Assembly: GCF_023715655.1 (NCBI RefSeq)
Contig: NZ_JAMBON010000001.1
Span: 124,001 to 188,000 of the forward strand
From: Oceanobacillus luteolus
Lineage (GTDB): Bacteria; Bacillota; Bacilli; Bacillales; Amphibacillaceae
Reading direction: 5' to 3'
DNA length: 64,000 bases
The notes below the pieces were generated by a model that ran no database searches, had not been told where the DNA came from, and saw nothing but the letters and a program-made list of their open reading frames with translations. The position numbers were made by a program, and so were the translations under genes. Below are positions 19,330-28,199 of the stretch, piece by piece (the first letter of the stretch is position 1; every line of letters starts with the position of its first letter).

Positions 19330-20601
19330 ATGGCTTTAGAGAAAATTACAATGCCCCAACTTGGAGAAAGTGTAACAGAGGGAACGATTACAACTTGGCT
19401 CGTTAAACCTGGAGACAAGATTAGTAAATACGATCCAATTGCCGAAGTAATGACAGATAAAGTGAATGCTGAGGTGCCCTCTTCCTTTTCAGGCACCATC
19501 AAGGAATTGACAGCTGAAGAAGGAGAAACTCTAGCTGTCGGAGAAGTGATTTGTCATATTGAAATCGAAGGTGGCGAAAGTGAAATCACTTCGAGCACCA
19601 GTAATGAACCTAATGGTAAAACGACGGAAGACACAAAGGAAGCGGATGAAGATCAATCGATGAAAAAAAGATATTCACCTGCGGTATTAAGATTAGCGCA
19701 AGAAAATGATATCGATTTGAATCTTGTCAACGGAACTGGAAGAGGTGGCCGAATTACAAGAAAAGATATCGAGAAAATAATTGCAAGTGGCGAGATTCCA
19801 ACGCAGAAAGAAGAACAAGTGGTTCGGGAACAAGAATCAGCATCTCAACAGCAAGTGCAACCGAAGCAAACAATCAAGAGTGATGAGAATACAACTAAAG
19901 CAGGAGATGTTGAAATTCCTGTAACTGGTGTCCGGAAGGCTATTGCACAGAAAATGGTCACTTCTACCACAGAAATTCCCCATGCTTGGATGACTATAGA
20001 AGTAGATGTTACTGATTTAGTTCGCTTACGTAACTCCCTAAAAACAGAATTTAAAGCACAAGAAGGTTATAATCTGACTTATTTTGCGTTCTTCGTAAAG
20101 GCGGTCGCTCAAGCGTTGAAAGAATTTCCGCAGCTTAATAGCACATGGGCCGGGGATAAGATTATCCAGCGTAAAGACATCAATATTTCCATTGCTGTAG
20201 CAAATGAACAAGAATTATTTGTTCCAGTAATCAAACATGCTGACGAAAAATCGATAAAAGGAATTGCCCGTGAGATTAATGAATTAGCTATTAAAGCGAG
20301 AAGTGGTAAATTAACATCAGAGGACATGAGTGGAGGTACATTCACTCTAAATAATACCGGTACATTCGGTTCTGTCCAATCGATGGGGATCATCAACCAC
20401 CCACAAGCTGCGATATTACAGGTGGAATCAATAGTGAAGCGTCCGGTTATCATCAATGATATGTTTGCAGCAAGAGATATGGTTAATCTTTGTTTATCTT
20501 TAGATCATAGAATTTTGGATGGATTAATTTGCGGAAGGTTCTTGAACCGATTGAAAGAGATTCTTCAACAAACAAATGAAGAGACTACTTCTATTTATTA
20601 G
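19330..20601 (+). CDS. bkdB: Branched-chain 2-oxoacid dehydrogenase E2 (lipoamide acyltransferase)
   Basis: A 423-residue E2 core. The N-terminal lipoyl domain carries the lipoylated Lys44 in MTDKVNAE. A linker rich in Glu, Ser and Thr leads to the peripheral subunit-binding domain (YSPAVLRLAQENDIDL, GTGRGGRITRKDI, about res 115-150). A second Gln-rich linker precedes the catalytic domain, which ends with the HxxxDG motif in LDHRILDG. The SD GAAGGAGG lies a few bases upstream. It is the last bkd gene; brxB follows after about 110 bases. Confidence 0.96.
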   Translation: MALEKITMPQLGESVTEGTITTWLVKPGDKISKYDPIAEVMTDKVNAEVPSSFSGTIKELTAEEGETLAVGEVICHIEIEGGESEITSSTSNEPNGKTTEDTKEADEDQSMKKRYSPAVLRLAQENDIDLNLVNGTGRGGRITRKDIEKIIASGEIPTQKEEQVVREQESASQQQVQPKQTIKSDENTTKAGDVEIPVTGVRKAIAQKMVTSTTEIPHAWMTIEVDVTDLVRLRNSLKTEFKAQEGYNLTYFAFFVKAVAQALKEFPQLNSTWAGDKIIQRKDINISIAVANEQELFVPVIKHADEKSIKGIAREINELAIKARSGKLTSEDMSGGTFTLNNTGTFGSVQSMGIINHPQAAILQVESIVKRPVIINDMFAARDMVNLCLSLDHRILDGLICGRFLNRLKEILQQTNEETTSIY

Positions 20602-20712
20602 GAAGATAGCGCAAGATGCCTGAGTTGTTTGAATTGAAATAAACAACATTAATTGATAAGCTGATTTATGTAATTTAATTATTTATCAGTATCCTAGAAG
20701 GGAGAGATAACG

Positions 20713-21144
20713 ATGGATTTCAACCTATTTATGAATGACATAGTAGATGCCGCTCGTAAAGATATAACTGAAGCCGGCTACGAGGAATTAAAAACACCTG
20801 AAGAGGTTGATGAGGCTCTTAAGCGAGATGGTACAACCTTAGTTATGATTAATTCCACATGTGGATGTGCTGGAGGTATCGCTCGTCCAGCAGCAGCTAA
20901 CTCCATACATTATGATAAACGCCCAGATCATTTAGTGACTGTGTTCGCTGGTCAGGATCGGGAAGCAACAGAGAGAGCAAGAGAATATTTTGAAGGATTT
21001 CCGCCATCGTCTCCATCCTTTGCATTGATGAAGGACGGAAAGATTGTCACGATGTTAGAGCGTCATGATATCGAAGGATATAATGCTATTGATGTGACCA
21101 ATAAGCTTCAAAAGCTATATGACGAACACTGCAACGAAGTTTAA
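20713..21144 (+). CDS. brxB: Bacilliredoxin BrxB (YqiW)
   Basis: A 143-residue bacilliredoxin that removes bacillithiol from mixed disulfides on proteins after oxidative stress. The family CGC motif is present as Cys50-Gly51-Cys52 in NSTCGCAGG, followed by the conserved RPA and the [17 protein letters not shown] segment. The SD is AGAAGGGAGAG. In B. subtilis yqiW also lies just past bkdB. Implies that this organism makes bacillithiol, an inference from the family. Confidence 0.94.
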   Translation: MDFNLFMNDIVDAARKDITEAGYEELKTPEEVDEALKRDGTTLVMINSTCGCAGGIARPAAANSIHYDKRPDHLVTVFAGQDREATERAREYFEGFPPSSPSFALMKDGKIVTMLERHDIEGYNAIDVTNKLQKLYDEHCNEV

Positions 21145-21156
21145 ACCACACCAATA

Positions 21157-21187
21157 GAGACTGACATCATTTCGTCAGTCTCCTTTT
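21157..21187. terminator. Terminator after brxB
   Basis: GAGACTGAC (21157-21165) pairs with GTCAGTCTC (21174-21182), followed by CTTTTT. Confidence 0.88.
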
Positions 21188-21259
21188 TGCTTACATAAAT
21201 GTAGTTGGTTTTAGTTAGATGACACAATATCTTGATTAGGAATTTAAGTGAACAGGTTA

Positions 21260-21385
21260 TTAGATAAAGAAAGCTAGGCCGGCAGTCAGAGTTGATAAAA
21301 GCATTAGTGCAATCATAATATAAATAATTAACTTTGTTCTGCGCTCACGTTTTGACTTTCTTTTTGCATATGATTGTTTCGACAT
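21260..21385 (-). CDS. prli42: Prli42-like membrane micropeptide
   Basis: A 41-residue protein read on the minus strand from ATG at 21385, with a near-perfect SD AAGGAGGTCC nine bases upstream. A basic N-terminus (MSKQSYAKRKSKRERR) is followed by one membrane helix (LIIYIMIALMLLSTLTAGLAF) ending almost at the C-terminus. This shape and sequence resemble Prli42, a Firmicutes micropeptide that anchors the stressosome to the membrane in Listeria. The identification rests on the helix pattern and on the basic head, so it is likely but not certain. Its neighbours do not include stressosome genes. Confidence 0.72.
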   Translation of the reverse strand: MSKQSYAKRKSKRERRTKLIIYIMIALMLLSTLTAGLAFFI

Positions 21386-21510
21386 CTTACGGACCTCCTT
21401 AACGAGAATGCTACTGTATGTATTTTAACGTGAATTTACACATTGGACAAGTAGAAATCCCTTTGAAATAAGTTTATCACTCAATTGTTGGATATAGGGG
21501 GAATGAAATT

Positions 21511-23148
21511 ATGGAAAAGCCTGCAAATGAAAAAGCAAAGTGGGAAGCTCAAGTTGAAAAAACATTAAAGCGCTTTCCTGAACGTAAAGAAAACTTTCAC
21601 ACATCCTCAACAATCCCGGTAGAAAGATTATACGGAACGGAGGAAGAAAATTATGAGCTAGGATTTCCTGGTGAGTTTCCTTATTTACGTGGAATCCAAC
21701 CAACAATGTATCGCAGTCGGTTGTGGACGATGCGTCAATATGCAGGATTTGGTTCGGCAACTGAAACAAATAAACGTTTTCGTTACTTATTAGACCAGGG
21801 GCAGACAGGTCTATCCGTTGCTTTCGATCTTCCTACTCAAATAGGTTATGATTCTGATGATGTGATGAGTGAAGGGGAAGTAGGTAAGGTTGGAGTAGCA
21901 ATTGATACATTGGCGGATATGGAGAGATTGTTAGACGAAATTCCGCTCGATAAGGTAAGTACATCCATGACAATCAACGCCCCGGCAGCTGTTTTATTAT
22001 GCATGTATATAGCTGTAGGGGAAAAGCAGGGAGTACCTTCGGAAAAATTAACTGGTACCATTCAAAATGATATTCTAAAAGAGTATATTGCGAGAGGCAC
22101 TTATATTTTCCCTCCAAAACCTTCCATGCGACTGATTACAAATATATTTGAATATTGCCAGAAGAACTTACCTAAATTTAATACGATCAGTATATCTGGC
22201 TACCATATTCGCGAGGCAGGATCTAATGCTGTACAGGAAGTTGCTTTTACACTGGCTAATGGAATGGCTTATGTAGAAGCTGCTATGGAGTCAGGTTTAG
22301 ATGTTGATTCCTTTGCTCCTCGCTTAGCTTTTTTCTTTAACGCACATAACAACTTCTTTGAAGAAATTGCAAAGTTCCGAGCAGCAAGAAGAATTTGGGC
22401 AAAGATTATGAAAGAGCGTTACAACGCCAAAGATCCAAAAAGCTGGAAGCTCCGTTTTCATACACAGACTGGAGGCTCGACACTTACCGCTCAGCAACCT
22501 GATAATAATATTGTGCGGGTAACAATGCAAGCTCTTGCTGCAGTGTTGGGAGGTACACAAAGTCTGCATACAAATTCACGAGATGAAGCGCTGGCGTTAC
22601 CGACGGAAGATTCAGCAAGGATTGCACTCCGCACACAACAAATCATTGCCCATGAAAGTGGTGTAGCGGACACGGTAGACCCACTTGGTGGCTCATATTA
22701 TGTCGAGGCGTTAACTGATGAAATTGAAGAGCAAGTGATGAAATATATTGAGCGAATCCAAAAGTATGGTGGAGCTGTTCAAGCGATTGAAGAAGGATAT
22801 ATGCAACGTGAAATTCATCAAAATGCCTATGAGACCCAGAAACGAATTGAAAATGGAGAAGAAATTATTGTAGGTCTAAATAAGTTCAAACTTGAAGAAG
22901 AGCTTAACCCAGAACTATTAAAAGTGGATGAAGCACTTGGAAAGGAACAAATCGAAAATTTAGAACAAGTGCGTAGTGAACGTAACCAATCAGACGTAAA
23001 TAGACATCTGCAAGAATTACGAAATCAGGCAAAAGACCCGAACGCAAATCTTATTCCATATATTTTAGAAGCCGTGCGAAACTATGCATCTATTGGTGAG
23101 ATTTGCAATGTGCTTAGAAAAGAGTTTGGTGAGTATACAGGATCTTAA
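21511..23148 (+). CDS. mcmA: Methylmalonyl-CoA mutase large (catalytic) subunit
   Basis: A 545-residue catalytic chain of methylmalonyl-CoA mutase. It has the TIM-barrel domain with [61 protein letters not shown] and [11 protein letters not shown], but no B12-binding domain; the protein ends after the barrel and a helical tail. The missing domain is encoded by the next gene, so the enzyme is a two-chain type. It isomerises methylmalonyl-CoA and succinyl-CoA, linking odd-chain, valine and isoleucine breakdown to the TCA cycle. The SD is TAGGGGGAATG. Confidence 0.93.
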   Translation: MEKPANEKAKWEAQVEKTLKRFPERKENFHTSSTIPVERLYGTEEENYELGFPGEFPYLRGIQPTMYRSRLWTMRQYAGFGSATETNKRFRYLLDQGQTGLSVAFDLPTQIGYDSDDVMSEGEVGKVGVAIDTLADMERLLDEIPLDKVSTSMTINAPAAVLLCMYIAVGEKQGVPSEKLTGTIQNDILKEYIARGTYIFPPKPSMRLITNIFEYCQKNLPKFNTISISGYHIREAGSNAVQEVAFTLANGMAYVEAAMESGLDVDSFAPRLAFFFNAHNNFFEEIAKFRAARRIWAKIMKERYNAKDPKSWKLRFHTQTGGSTLTAQQPDNNIVRVTMQALAAVLGGTQSLHTNSRDEALALPTEDSARIALRTQQIIAHESGVADTVDPLGGSYYVEALTDEIEEQVMKYIERIQKYGGAVQAIEEGYMQREIHQNAYETQKRIENGEEIIVGLNKFKLEEELNPELLKVDEALGKEQIENLEQVRSERNQSDVNRHLQELRNQAKDPNANLIPYILEAVRNYASIGEICNVLRKEFGEYTGS

Positions 23149-23161
23149 GGGGGAAAGATTG

Positions 23162-23983
23162 ATGGAGAAAATAAGGATATTAATCGCCAAGCCTGGGCTG
23201 GATGGGCACGATCGTGGAGCCTTAGTAATTGCTCAAGCGATGCGCGACCATGGAATGGAAGTAATTTATACCGGGTTACGCCAGTCACCAGTGCAAATTG
23301 CAACAGCAGCAATTCAAGAAGACGTGGATATCATTGGTCTATCTTCCCTATCTGGTGCACACAACACGCTTTTTCCTAAAGTGATTGAAGAACTGGAGAA
23401 ACGTAATGCTGGGGATATCCCGGTCATTGCAGGAGGAGTCATCCCGAATGAAGATATCCCGTTCTTGCTGGAGAAGGGAATTAAAAGAATTTTTACGAGT
23501 GGCTCTTCAACAGAGGAAATGGCAAGATACATTAAAGGCTTGTTACGGCCGGATGAATTGGCAACACCACCAAAGAAAATTGCTCATATTGGAATCGCCG
23601 TCCATAAAATTGAAGATGCATTACCATTTTACACAGATGGTCTAGGTCTCGTAGTCGAATCAATTGAAGAGGTTGAATCGGAAGGTGTTAAGATTGCTTT
23701 CTTAAAAGTCGGCGAAACTCGCATTGAATTGTTGGAACCACTTTATGAAAGCTCTCCTATTCAAGGGTTTTTAGATAAAAAAGGGGAAGGTATCCATCAT
23801 ATTGCTTTTGAAGTGGATGACATACATCCTAGAATCACCCAACTTAAACATAAAGGGGTCAAATTAATCAACGAAGAACCAAAATCAGGTGCGCATCAAA
23901 GTGAGATTGCATTCATTCATCCTAAATCAACCCATGGCGTGTTAGTCGAATTGTGCCAGCAGGCTAAGGGAAGTGAAGAATAA
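23162..23983 (+). CDS. Cobalamin-binding domain fused to methylmalonyl-CoA epimerase
   Basis: A 273-residue two-domain protein. Residues 1-130 are the B12-binding chain of methylmalonyl-CoA mutase: AKPGLDGHDRG holds the DxHxxG motif with His16 as cobalt ligand, followed by GLSSLSGAH and AGGVIP. Residues 138-270 are a VOC-fold methylmalonyl-CoA epimerase: HIGIAV (His142), ELLEP, GIHHIAFEV and LVELC give the expected His, Glu, His, Glu metal ligands. The ATG at 23162 follows GGGGGAAAGATTG. The downstream pccB-like start overlaps its stop by one base. One polypeptide thus supplies the cofactor domain and the preceding step's epimerase. The reading frame is continuous. Confidence 0.9.
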   Translation: MEKIRILIAKPGLDGHDRGALVIAQAMRDHGMEVIYTGLRQSPVQIATAAIQEDVDIIGLSSLSGAHNTLFPKVIEELEKRNAGDIPVIAGGVIPNEDIPFLLEKGIKRIFTSGSSTEEMARYIKGLLRPDELATPPKKIAHIGIAVHKIEDALPFYTDGLGLVVESIEEVESEGVKIAFLKVGETRIELLEPLYESSPIQGFLDKKGEGIHHIAFEVDDIHPRITQLKHKGVKLINEEPKSGAHQSEIAFIHPKSTHGVLVELCQQAKGSEE

Positions 23984-25542
23984 TGGACATCTATGATAAA
24001 ATAAATGAGCTATATGATAAACGAAGACAAGTGGAGTTAGGCGGCGGGGATGAAAGAATAGCCAAGCAGCATGCCAAGGGTAAAATGACTGCAAGGGAGC
24101 GGATTGACTATTTAGTAGACGAAGGCAGCTTTGTAGAACTGAACCCATTCATCGAGACACAGACTGCAGATTTCAGCATGAACGGCACCTCCGGTGGAAA
24201 AGGTGAGGGAGTCGTTACGGGCTATGCTACAATTAATGGCAATCCTGTCTATTTGTTTGCCCAAGATTTTACCGTGTTCGGAGGAGCACTTGGAGCGATG
24301 CACGGTAAAAAAATAGCAGCGGTTATGGATCTCGCAGCAAAATCAAAGGTACCGTTTATTGGACTAAATGATTCAGGAGGAGCACGTATTCAAGAAGGCG
24401 TATCCTCCTTGGATGGATACGGTCACGTTTTCTATCGGAATTCCATTTATTCTGGTGTCATCCCACAAATCTCTGTCATTATGGGGCCTAGTGCGGGAGG
24501 AGCAGTTTACTCACCAGCAATTACTGACTTTGTCATCATGGTTGAAGAAACTTCTCAAATGTTCATAACTGGACCAAAAGTAATCGAAGCTGTAACGGGG
24601 GAGAAAATCACTTCAGAAGACTTAGGTGGAGCGTACATTCATAATTCAAAGAGTGGAAATGCACATTTGAAGGCAGCGACAGAGGAAGAAGCTTTAGATG
24701 CTGTTAAGAAATTGTTGTCTTATATTCCACCTAACTTTGAAAGTAAGGCAAAGCCTTCATCTTATGAAACAAAAGGAATCGAGGAAGAATTACGTCCAGA
24801 TTTAACAGACTTAATTCCTTTTGATTCCGTTAGGCCATATGATGTAAAGAGTGTTATTGAAGATGTAGTCGATGAGGATAGTTTCTTTGAGATTCATCCA
24901 GATTTCGCAAAAAATATCGTCGTTGGCTTTGCTCGAATTAAAGGAGAATCGGTGGGACTTGTTTGTAACCAGCCTAAGTATATGGCGGGAGGACTTGATA
25001 TTGATTCAAGTGACAAAGCAGCAAGATTCATTCGGTTCTGCGACTGTTTTAATATACCGATTATAACTTTCGAAGATGTGACAGGATTTTTCCCTGGTGT
25101 AAAACAAGAACACGGTGGAATCATTCGTCATGGAGCGAAAATACTTTATGCATATTCAGAGGCAACCGTACCGAAAATAACAGTTATAACTAGAAAAGCT
25201 TATGGTGGAGCATACGTAGCTTTAAACAGTAAATCAATCGGGGCAGATCTAGTCTATGCTTGGCCAAATGCTGAAATTGCTGTAATGGGACCAGAGGGAG
25301 CGGTCAATATTATATATGCTAAAGAAATCGCCGAGAGTGATCATCCTGAAAAGTTGCGCCAAGAAAAGATAAATGACTACCGGGAGAAGTTTGCCAACCC
25401 ATATGTCGCTGCGGGATTAGGTATGGTAGATGATGTGATCGATCCAAGGGAAACAAGGATCAAGCTCATTCAAGCATTAGAGATGCTTCGAAATAAACAG
25501 GAAGAACGTCCACATAAAAAGCATGGGAATATTCCGCTTTAA
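23983..25542 (+). CDS. mmdA: Acyl-CoA carboxylase carboxyltransferase subunit (propionyl-CoA / methylmalonyl-CoA)
   Basis: A 519-residue biotin-dependent carboxyltransferase of the PccB/MmdA family, homologous to B. subtilis YqjD. Two crotonase-like halves are present, with oxyanion-hole segments GLNDSGGARIQEG and, in the second half, FPGVKQEHGGIIRHGAKILYA. It moves a carboxyl group between biotin and propionyl-CoA, giving methylmalonyl-CoA for the two upstream gene products. No biotin carboxylase or biotin carrier gene lies beside it. The ATG overlaps the preceding stop codon (TAATG), a sign of coupled translation. Confidence 0.93.
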   Translation: MDIYDKINELYDKRRQVELGGGDERIAKQHAKGKMTARERIDYLVDEGSFVELNPFIETQTADFSMNGTSGGKGEGVVTGYATINGNPVYLFAQDFTVFGGALGAMHGKKIAAVMDLAAKSKVPFIGLNDSGGARIQEGVSSLDGYGHVFYRNSIYSGVIPQISVIMGPSAGGAVYSPAITDFVIMVEETSQMFITGPKVIEAVTGEKITSEDLGGAYIHNSKSGNAHLKAATEEEALDAVKKLLSYIPPNFESKAKPSSYETKGIEEELRPDLTDLIPFDSVRPYDVKSVIEDVVDEDSFFEIHPDFAKNIVVGFARIKGESVGLVCNQPKYMAGGLDIDSSDKAARFIRFCDCFNIPIITFEDVTGFFPGVKQEHGGIIRHGAKILYAYSEATVPKITVITRKAYGGAYVALNSKSIGADLVYAWPNAEIAVMGPEGAVNIIYAKEIAESDHPEKLRQEKINDYREKFANPYVAAGLGMVDDVIDPRETRIKLIQALEMLRNKQEERPHKKHGNIPL

Positions 25543-25569
25543 GGACGGTAAAGTAGTGGAGGCTATATC

Positions 25570-26694
25570 ATGATTACAGTAAATGAAGACAGATTAGTAG
25601 AGGAATTTTTAGAACTAGTACAAGTTGATTCAGAAACAAAGCATGAGGAAGAGATTGCTCGTGTCTTAAAACAGAAATTTAGTGCACTAGGCGTCGAAGT
25701 GATCGAAGATGATAGTATCGAAAAAACAGGCCATGGTGCAGGGAATTTAATTTGTACATTAAGAGGGACATTACCAAATGTTGAGCCGATTTATTTTACA
25801 TCTCACATGGATACTGTTGTCCCGGGAAAAAATATAAAACCGGTTATAGAAGACGGATATATCAAGTCTGATGGCACAACAATTTTAGGTGCTGATGATA
25901 AGGCTGGATTAGCGGCTATTTTAGAAATGATTCGATTACTAAAAGAAGAGGAGATTCCTCACGGTGATATTCAATTTATAATAACCGTTGGTGAAGAATC
26001 AGGTTTGGTTGGTGCAAAGGCATTGGACCCTTCTTTAATAAAAGCTTCCTATGGTTATGCTATTGATAGCAACGGTGAAGTTGGTGATATTATCGTCGCA
26101 GCTCCAAACCAAGCAAAGATTTTTGCAACGATTATTGGAAAAACCGCCCATGCAGGTGTGGAGCCGGAGAAGGGAGTATCTGCAATCACTCTTGCAGCAA
26201 AAGCTATCTCGAAGATGAATCTAGGTCGTATCGATGAAGAGACAACTGCGAATATTGGAAGGTTTGAAGGTGGGAAGCAAACCAATATTGTAGCAGATCA
26301 TGTGGAAATTCTTGCAGAAGCACGTTCATTGAGCCGGGAAAAATTAGACAAACAGACAGCTGCCATGAAAGAGGCTTTTGAGAAAACAGCTGAAGAGCTT
26401 GGCGGAGAAGCAAGAGTGGAAATTAAACTGATGTATCCCGGATATAAACAAAAGAGTGGAGATCAAGTAGTAGAAGTTGCTAGAAGAGCAGCAAAAGCGA
26501 TTGGAAGAGAAAGTAAGCTGCTTAAGAGTGGTGGGGGCAGTGACGCTAACATAATCGCTGGTTTTGGTATTCCGACTGTAAACCTAGCGGTAGGTTATGA
26601 GGAAATCCATACCACTGACGAAAGAATTGCAATTCATGACTTAGTGAAAATCACTGAATTGATCACTGCAATTGTAAAAGAATCGACAAATTAA
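25570..26694 (+). CDS. yqjE: M20/M28-type zinc aminopeptidase, YqjE/PepT-like
   Basis: A 374-residue metallopeptidase of the M20 (tripeptidase T-like) group, orthologous in context to B. subtilis YqjE, which also follows yqjD. Two-zinc ligands are visible in FTSHMDTVVPG, LGADDKAGLAAI and the catalytic VGEESGLVGAKAL; the dimerisation domain carries GKTAHAGVEPEKG. The SD is GTGGAGGC. The substrate is not known; cytosolic peptide hydrolysis is inferred. A strong terminator closes the mcm-mmdA-yqjE unit. Confidence 0.9.
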   Translation: MITVNEDRLVEEFLELVQVDSETKHEEEIARVLKQKFSALGVEVIEDDSIEKTGHGAGNLICTLRGTLPNVEPIYFTSHMDTVVPGKNIKPVIEDGYIKSDGTTILGADDKAGLAAILEMIRLLKEEEIPHGDIQFIITVGEESGLVGAKALDPSLIKASYGYAIDSNGEVGDIIVAAPNQAKIFATIIGKTAHAGVEPEKGVSAITLAAKAISKMNLGRIDEETTANIGRFEGGKQTNIVADHVEILAEARSLSREKLDKQTAAMKEAFEKTAEELGGEARVEIKLMYPGYKQKSGDQVVEVARRAAKAIGRESKLLKSGGGSDANIIAGFGIPTVNLAVGYEEIHTTDERIAIHDLVKITELITAIVKESTN

Positions 26695-26700
26695 CATACA

Positions 26701-26745
26701 AGCACCTTATAAGTCATTTAGTCTGGCTTATAAGGTGCTTTTTCT
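26701..26745 (+). terminator. Terminator after yqjE
   Basis: A perfect 13-bp stem, AGCACCTTATAAG (26701-26713) with CTTATAAGGTGCT (26727-26739), followed by a T tract. Confidence 0.92.
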
Positions 26746-26746
26746 A

Positions 26747-26755
26747 TGATATAAT
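26747..26755 (+). promoter_or_regulatory. Extended -10 promoter element before dinB
   Basis: TGATATAAT is an extended -10 box (TGnTATAAT). No convincing -35 is seen because the terminator stem occupies that place. No DinR (LexA) box is seen. Confidence 0.45.
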
Positions 26756-26785
26756 ATAAGAAAGAATCTATAAAGGATGTTTAAC

Positions 26786-28042
26786 ATGTCTAAATTGAAG
26801 CGACCCACCAAAAGAAGAATAATTTTTCATATAGACATGAATAGCTTTTATGCCTCTGTTGAGATGGCCTTTAACCCGGATTTGAAAGGGAAGCCCATTG
26901 CCATTGCGGGTAACCCTGAAGAACGTAAAGGAGTCATCGTAACGAGCAGCTATGAGGCGCGGGCAAAAGGTGTGCGCACGACTATGAATGTTTGGGAAGC
27001 AAAAAAGCTTTGTCCAGAATTAATTGTCTTGAAACCAAATTTTGAACGTTATCGAGCTGCTTCACGGGAAATTTTCAAAATGATGTCCGAAATTACTCAT
27101 CTTGTACAGCCTGTATCCATTGATGAAGGGTATATCGATGTGACAGATGTTCATGATCAAGGCACACCGATTGAAATTGCCCAAAACCTGCAAAAACGTA
27201 TTCTGGATGAGCTTGATTTACCCTGTAGTATAGGGATAGCTCCGAATAAGTTTCTTGCTAAAATGGGATCAGATAGAAAAAAACCACTTGGCATTACGAT
27301 TATGCGCAAACGAGAATTACCGATGACATTATGGCCGCTTGCTATTGATGAAATGTATGGAGTCGGTGAAAAGACTGCTGAAAAGTTAAAGTCTATTCAT
27401 ATCCATACGATTGGAGATTTAGCAAAAGCTGATGTCTATCAACTGAAACAACTGTTGGGGATTAATGGTGAACGATTAAAAAACCGAGCAAACGGTGTAG
27501 ACGATCGTGAAGTAGATCCAGATGCAATTTTTGAATTTAAAAGTATCGGCAACTCACAAACATTGCCACAGGATACGACAGATGTCACTGCAATTAAACA
27601 GTTAATCGATCAATTAGCTGAAAAAGTGATTGTTCGAATGCAACGAAAAGAAGTTGTCGGTAAAAGTGTTCAAATCATGATTCGCTACCACGATCGAAAA
27701 ACGATTACTCGAAGTAGAAAACTAGATAATTATATTGATGCTAAAGATGATTTGGTTTTAATTGCAACAGAGTTGTTTCAGCATCATTGGAATGAAGAAC
27801 CAATCCGCTTGCTTGGTGTTACCGTACAACATATTGAAGAGAAGCGTAATGTAGGAGAGCAGCTTGATTTATTTACCTATGCAGAAGTTGAGAAAAAGGA
27901 GAAATTAAAGCAAACCATCAATCAACTCTCAGAGAAATTTGGTAGTAATGCGTTTAAAGCCTTGCAAAAAAACGATAATAAAGAGCTAAACCAATTTAAG
28001 ACAAGTTTTCAAAAAGATTTCCTTGACGACTACACAAAATAA
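26786..28042 (+). CDS. dinB: DNA polymerase IV (Y family)
   Basis: A 418-residue Y-family translesion polymerase, like B. subtilis PolY1 (YqjH). The catalytic acidic residues lie in FHIDMNSFYASVE (Asp17) and in SIDEGYID. GVGEKTAEKLKSIHIHTIGDL is the thumb HhH region, and the C-terminus has the little-finger domain and a tail with QLDLF, a beta-clamp-binding motif. The start at 26786 gives proper spacing from AAAGGATG; a start at 26777 would overlap that SD. Follows yqjE as in B. subtilis. Confidence 0.95.
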   Translation: MSKLKRPTKRRIIFHIDMNSFYASVEMAFNPDLKGKPIAIAGNPEERKGVIVTSSYEARAKGVRTTMNVWEAKKLCPELIVLKPNFERYRAASREIFKMMSEITHLVQPVSIDEGYIDVTDVHDQGTPIEIAQNLQKRILDELDLPCSIGIAPNKFLAKMGSDRKKPLGITIMRKRELPMTLWPLAIDEMYGVGEKTAEKLKSIHIHTIGDLAKADVYQLKQLLGINGERLKNRANGVDDREVDPDAIFEFKSIGNSQTLPQDTTDVTAIKQLIDQLAEKVIVRMQRKEVVGKSVQIMIRYHDRKTITRSRKLDNYIDAKDDLVLIATELFQHHWNEEPIRLLGVTVQHIEEKRNVGEQLDLFTYAEVEKKEKLKQTINQLSEKFGSNAFKALQKNDNKELNQFKTSFQKDFLDDYTK

Positions 28043-28090
28043 ATCCCATTCCTAAATGCATTTTATAAATGTCTAGGTATGGGATTTTCT
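28042..28090. terminator. Terminator between dinB and the aldehyde dehydrogenase gene
   Basis: AATCCCATTCCTA (28042-28054) pairs with TAGGTATGGGATT (28074-28086) with one mismatch, followed by TTTCT. The genes converge here. Confidence 0.8.
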
Positions 28091-28199
28091 AATTGTATTT
28101 GTATTAGGTATCTAAAATATGCATGCAGTAAATACGTGCTGCAGACTCCCAGGAGAATTATTACTGTCATAATTTTAAAATTCGAAAATAATTGATAGG

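Noticed and set aside
28120-28150. Possible decayed repeat (CTGCAGACTCCCAGGAG) near dinB
   Set aside because: Resembles the right end of the long repeat over only a few bases; too short to call.
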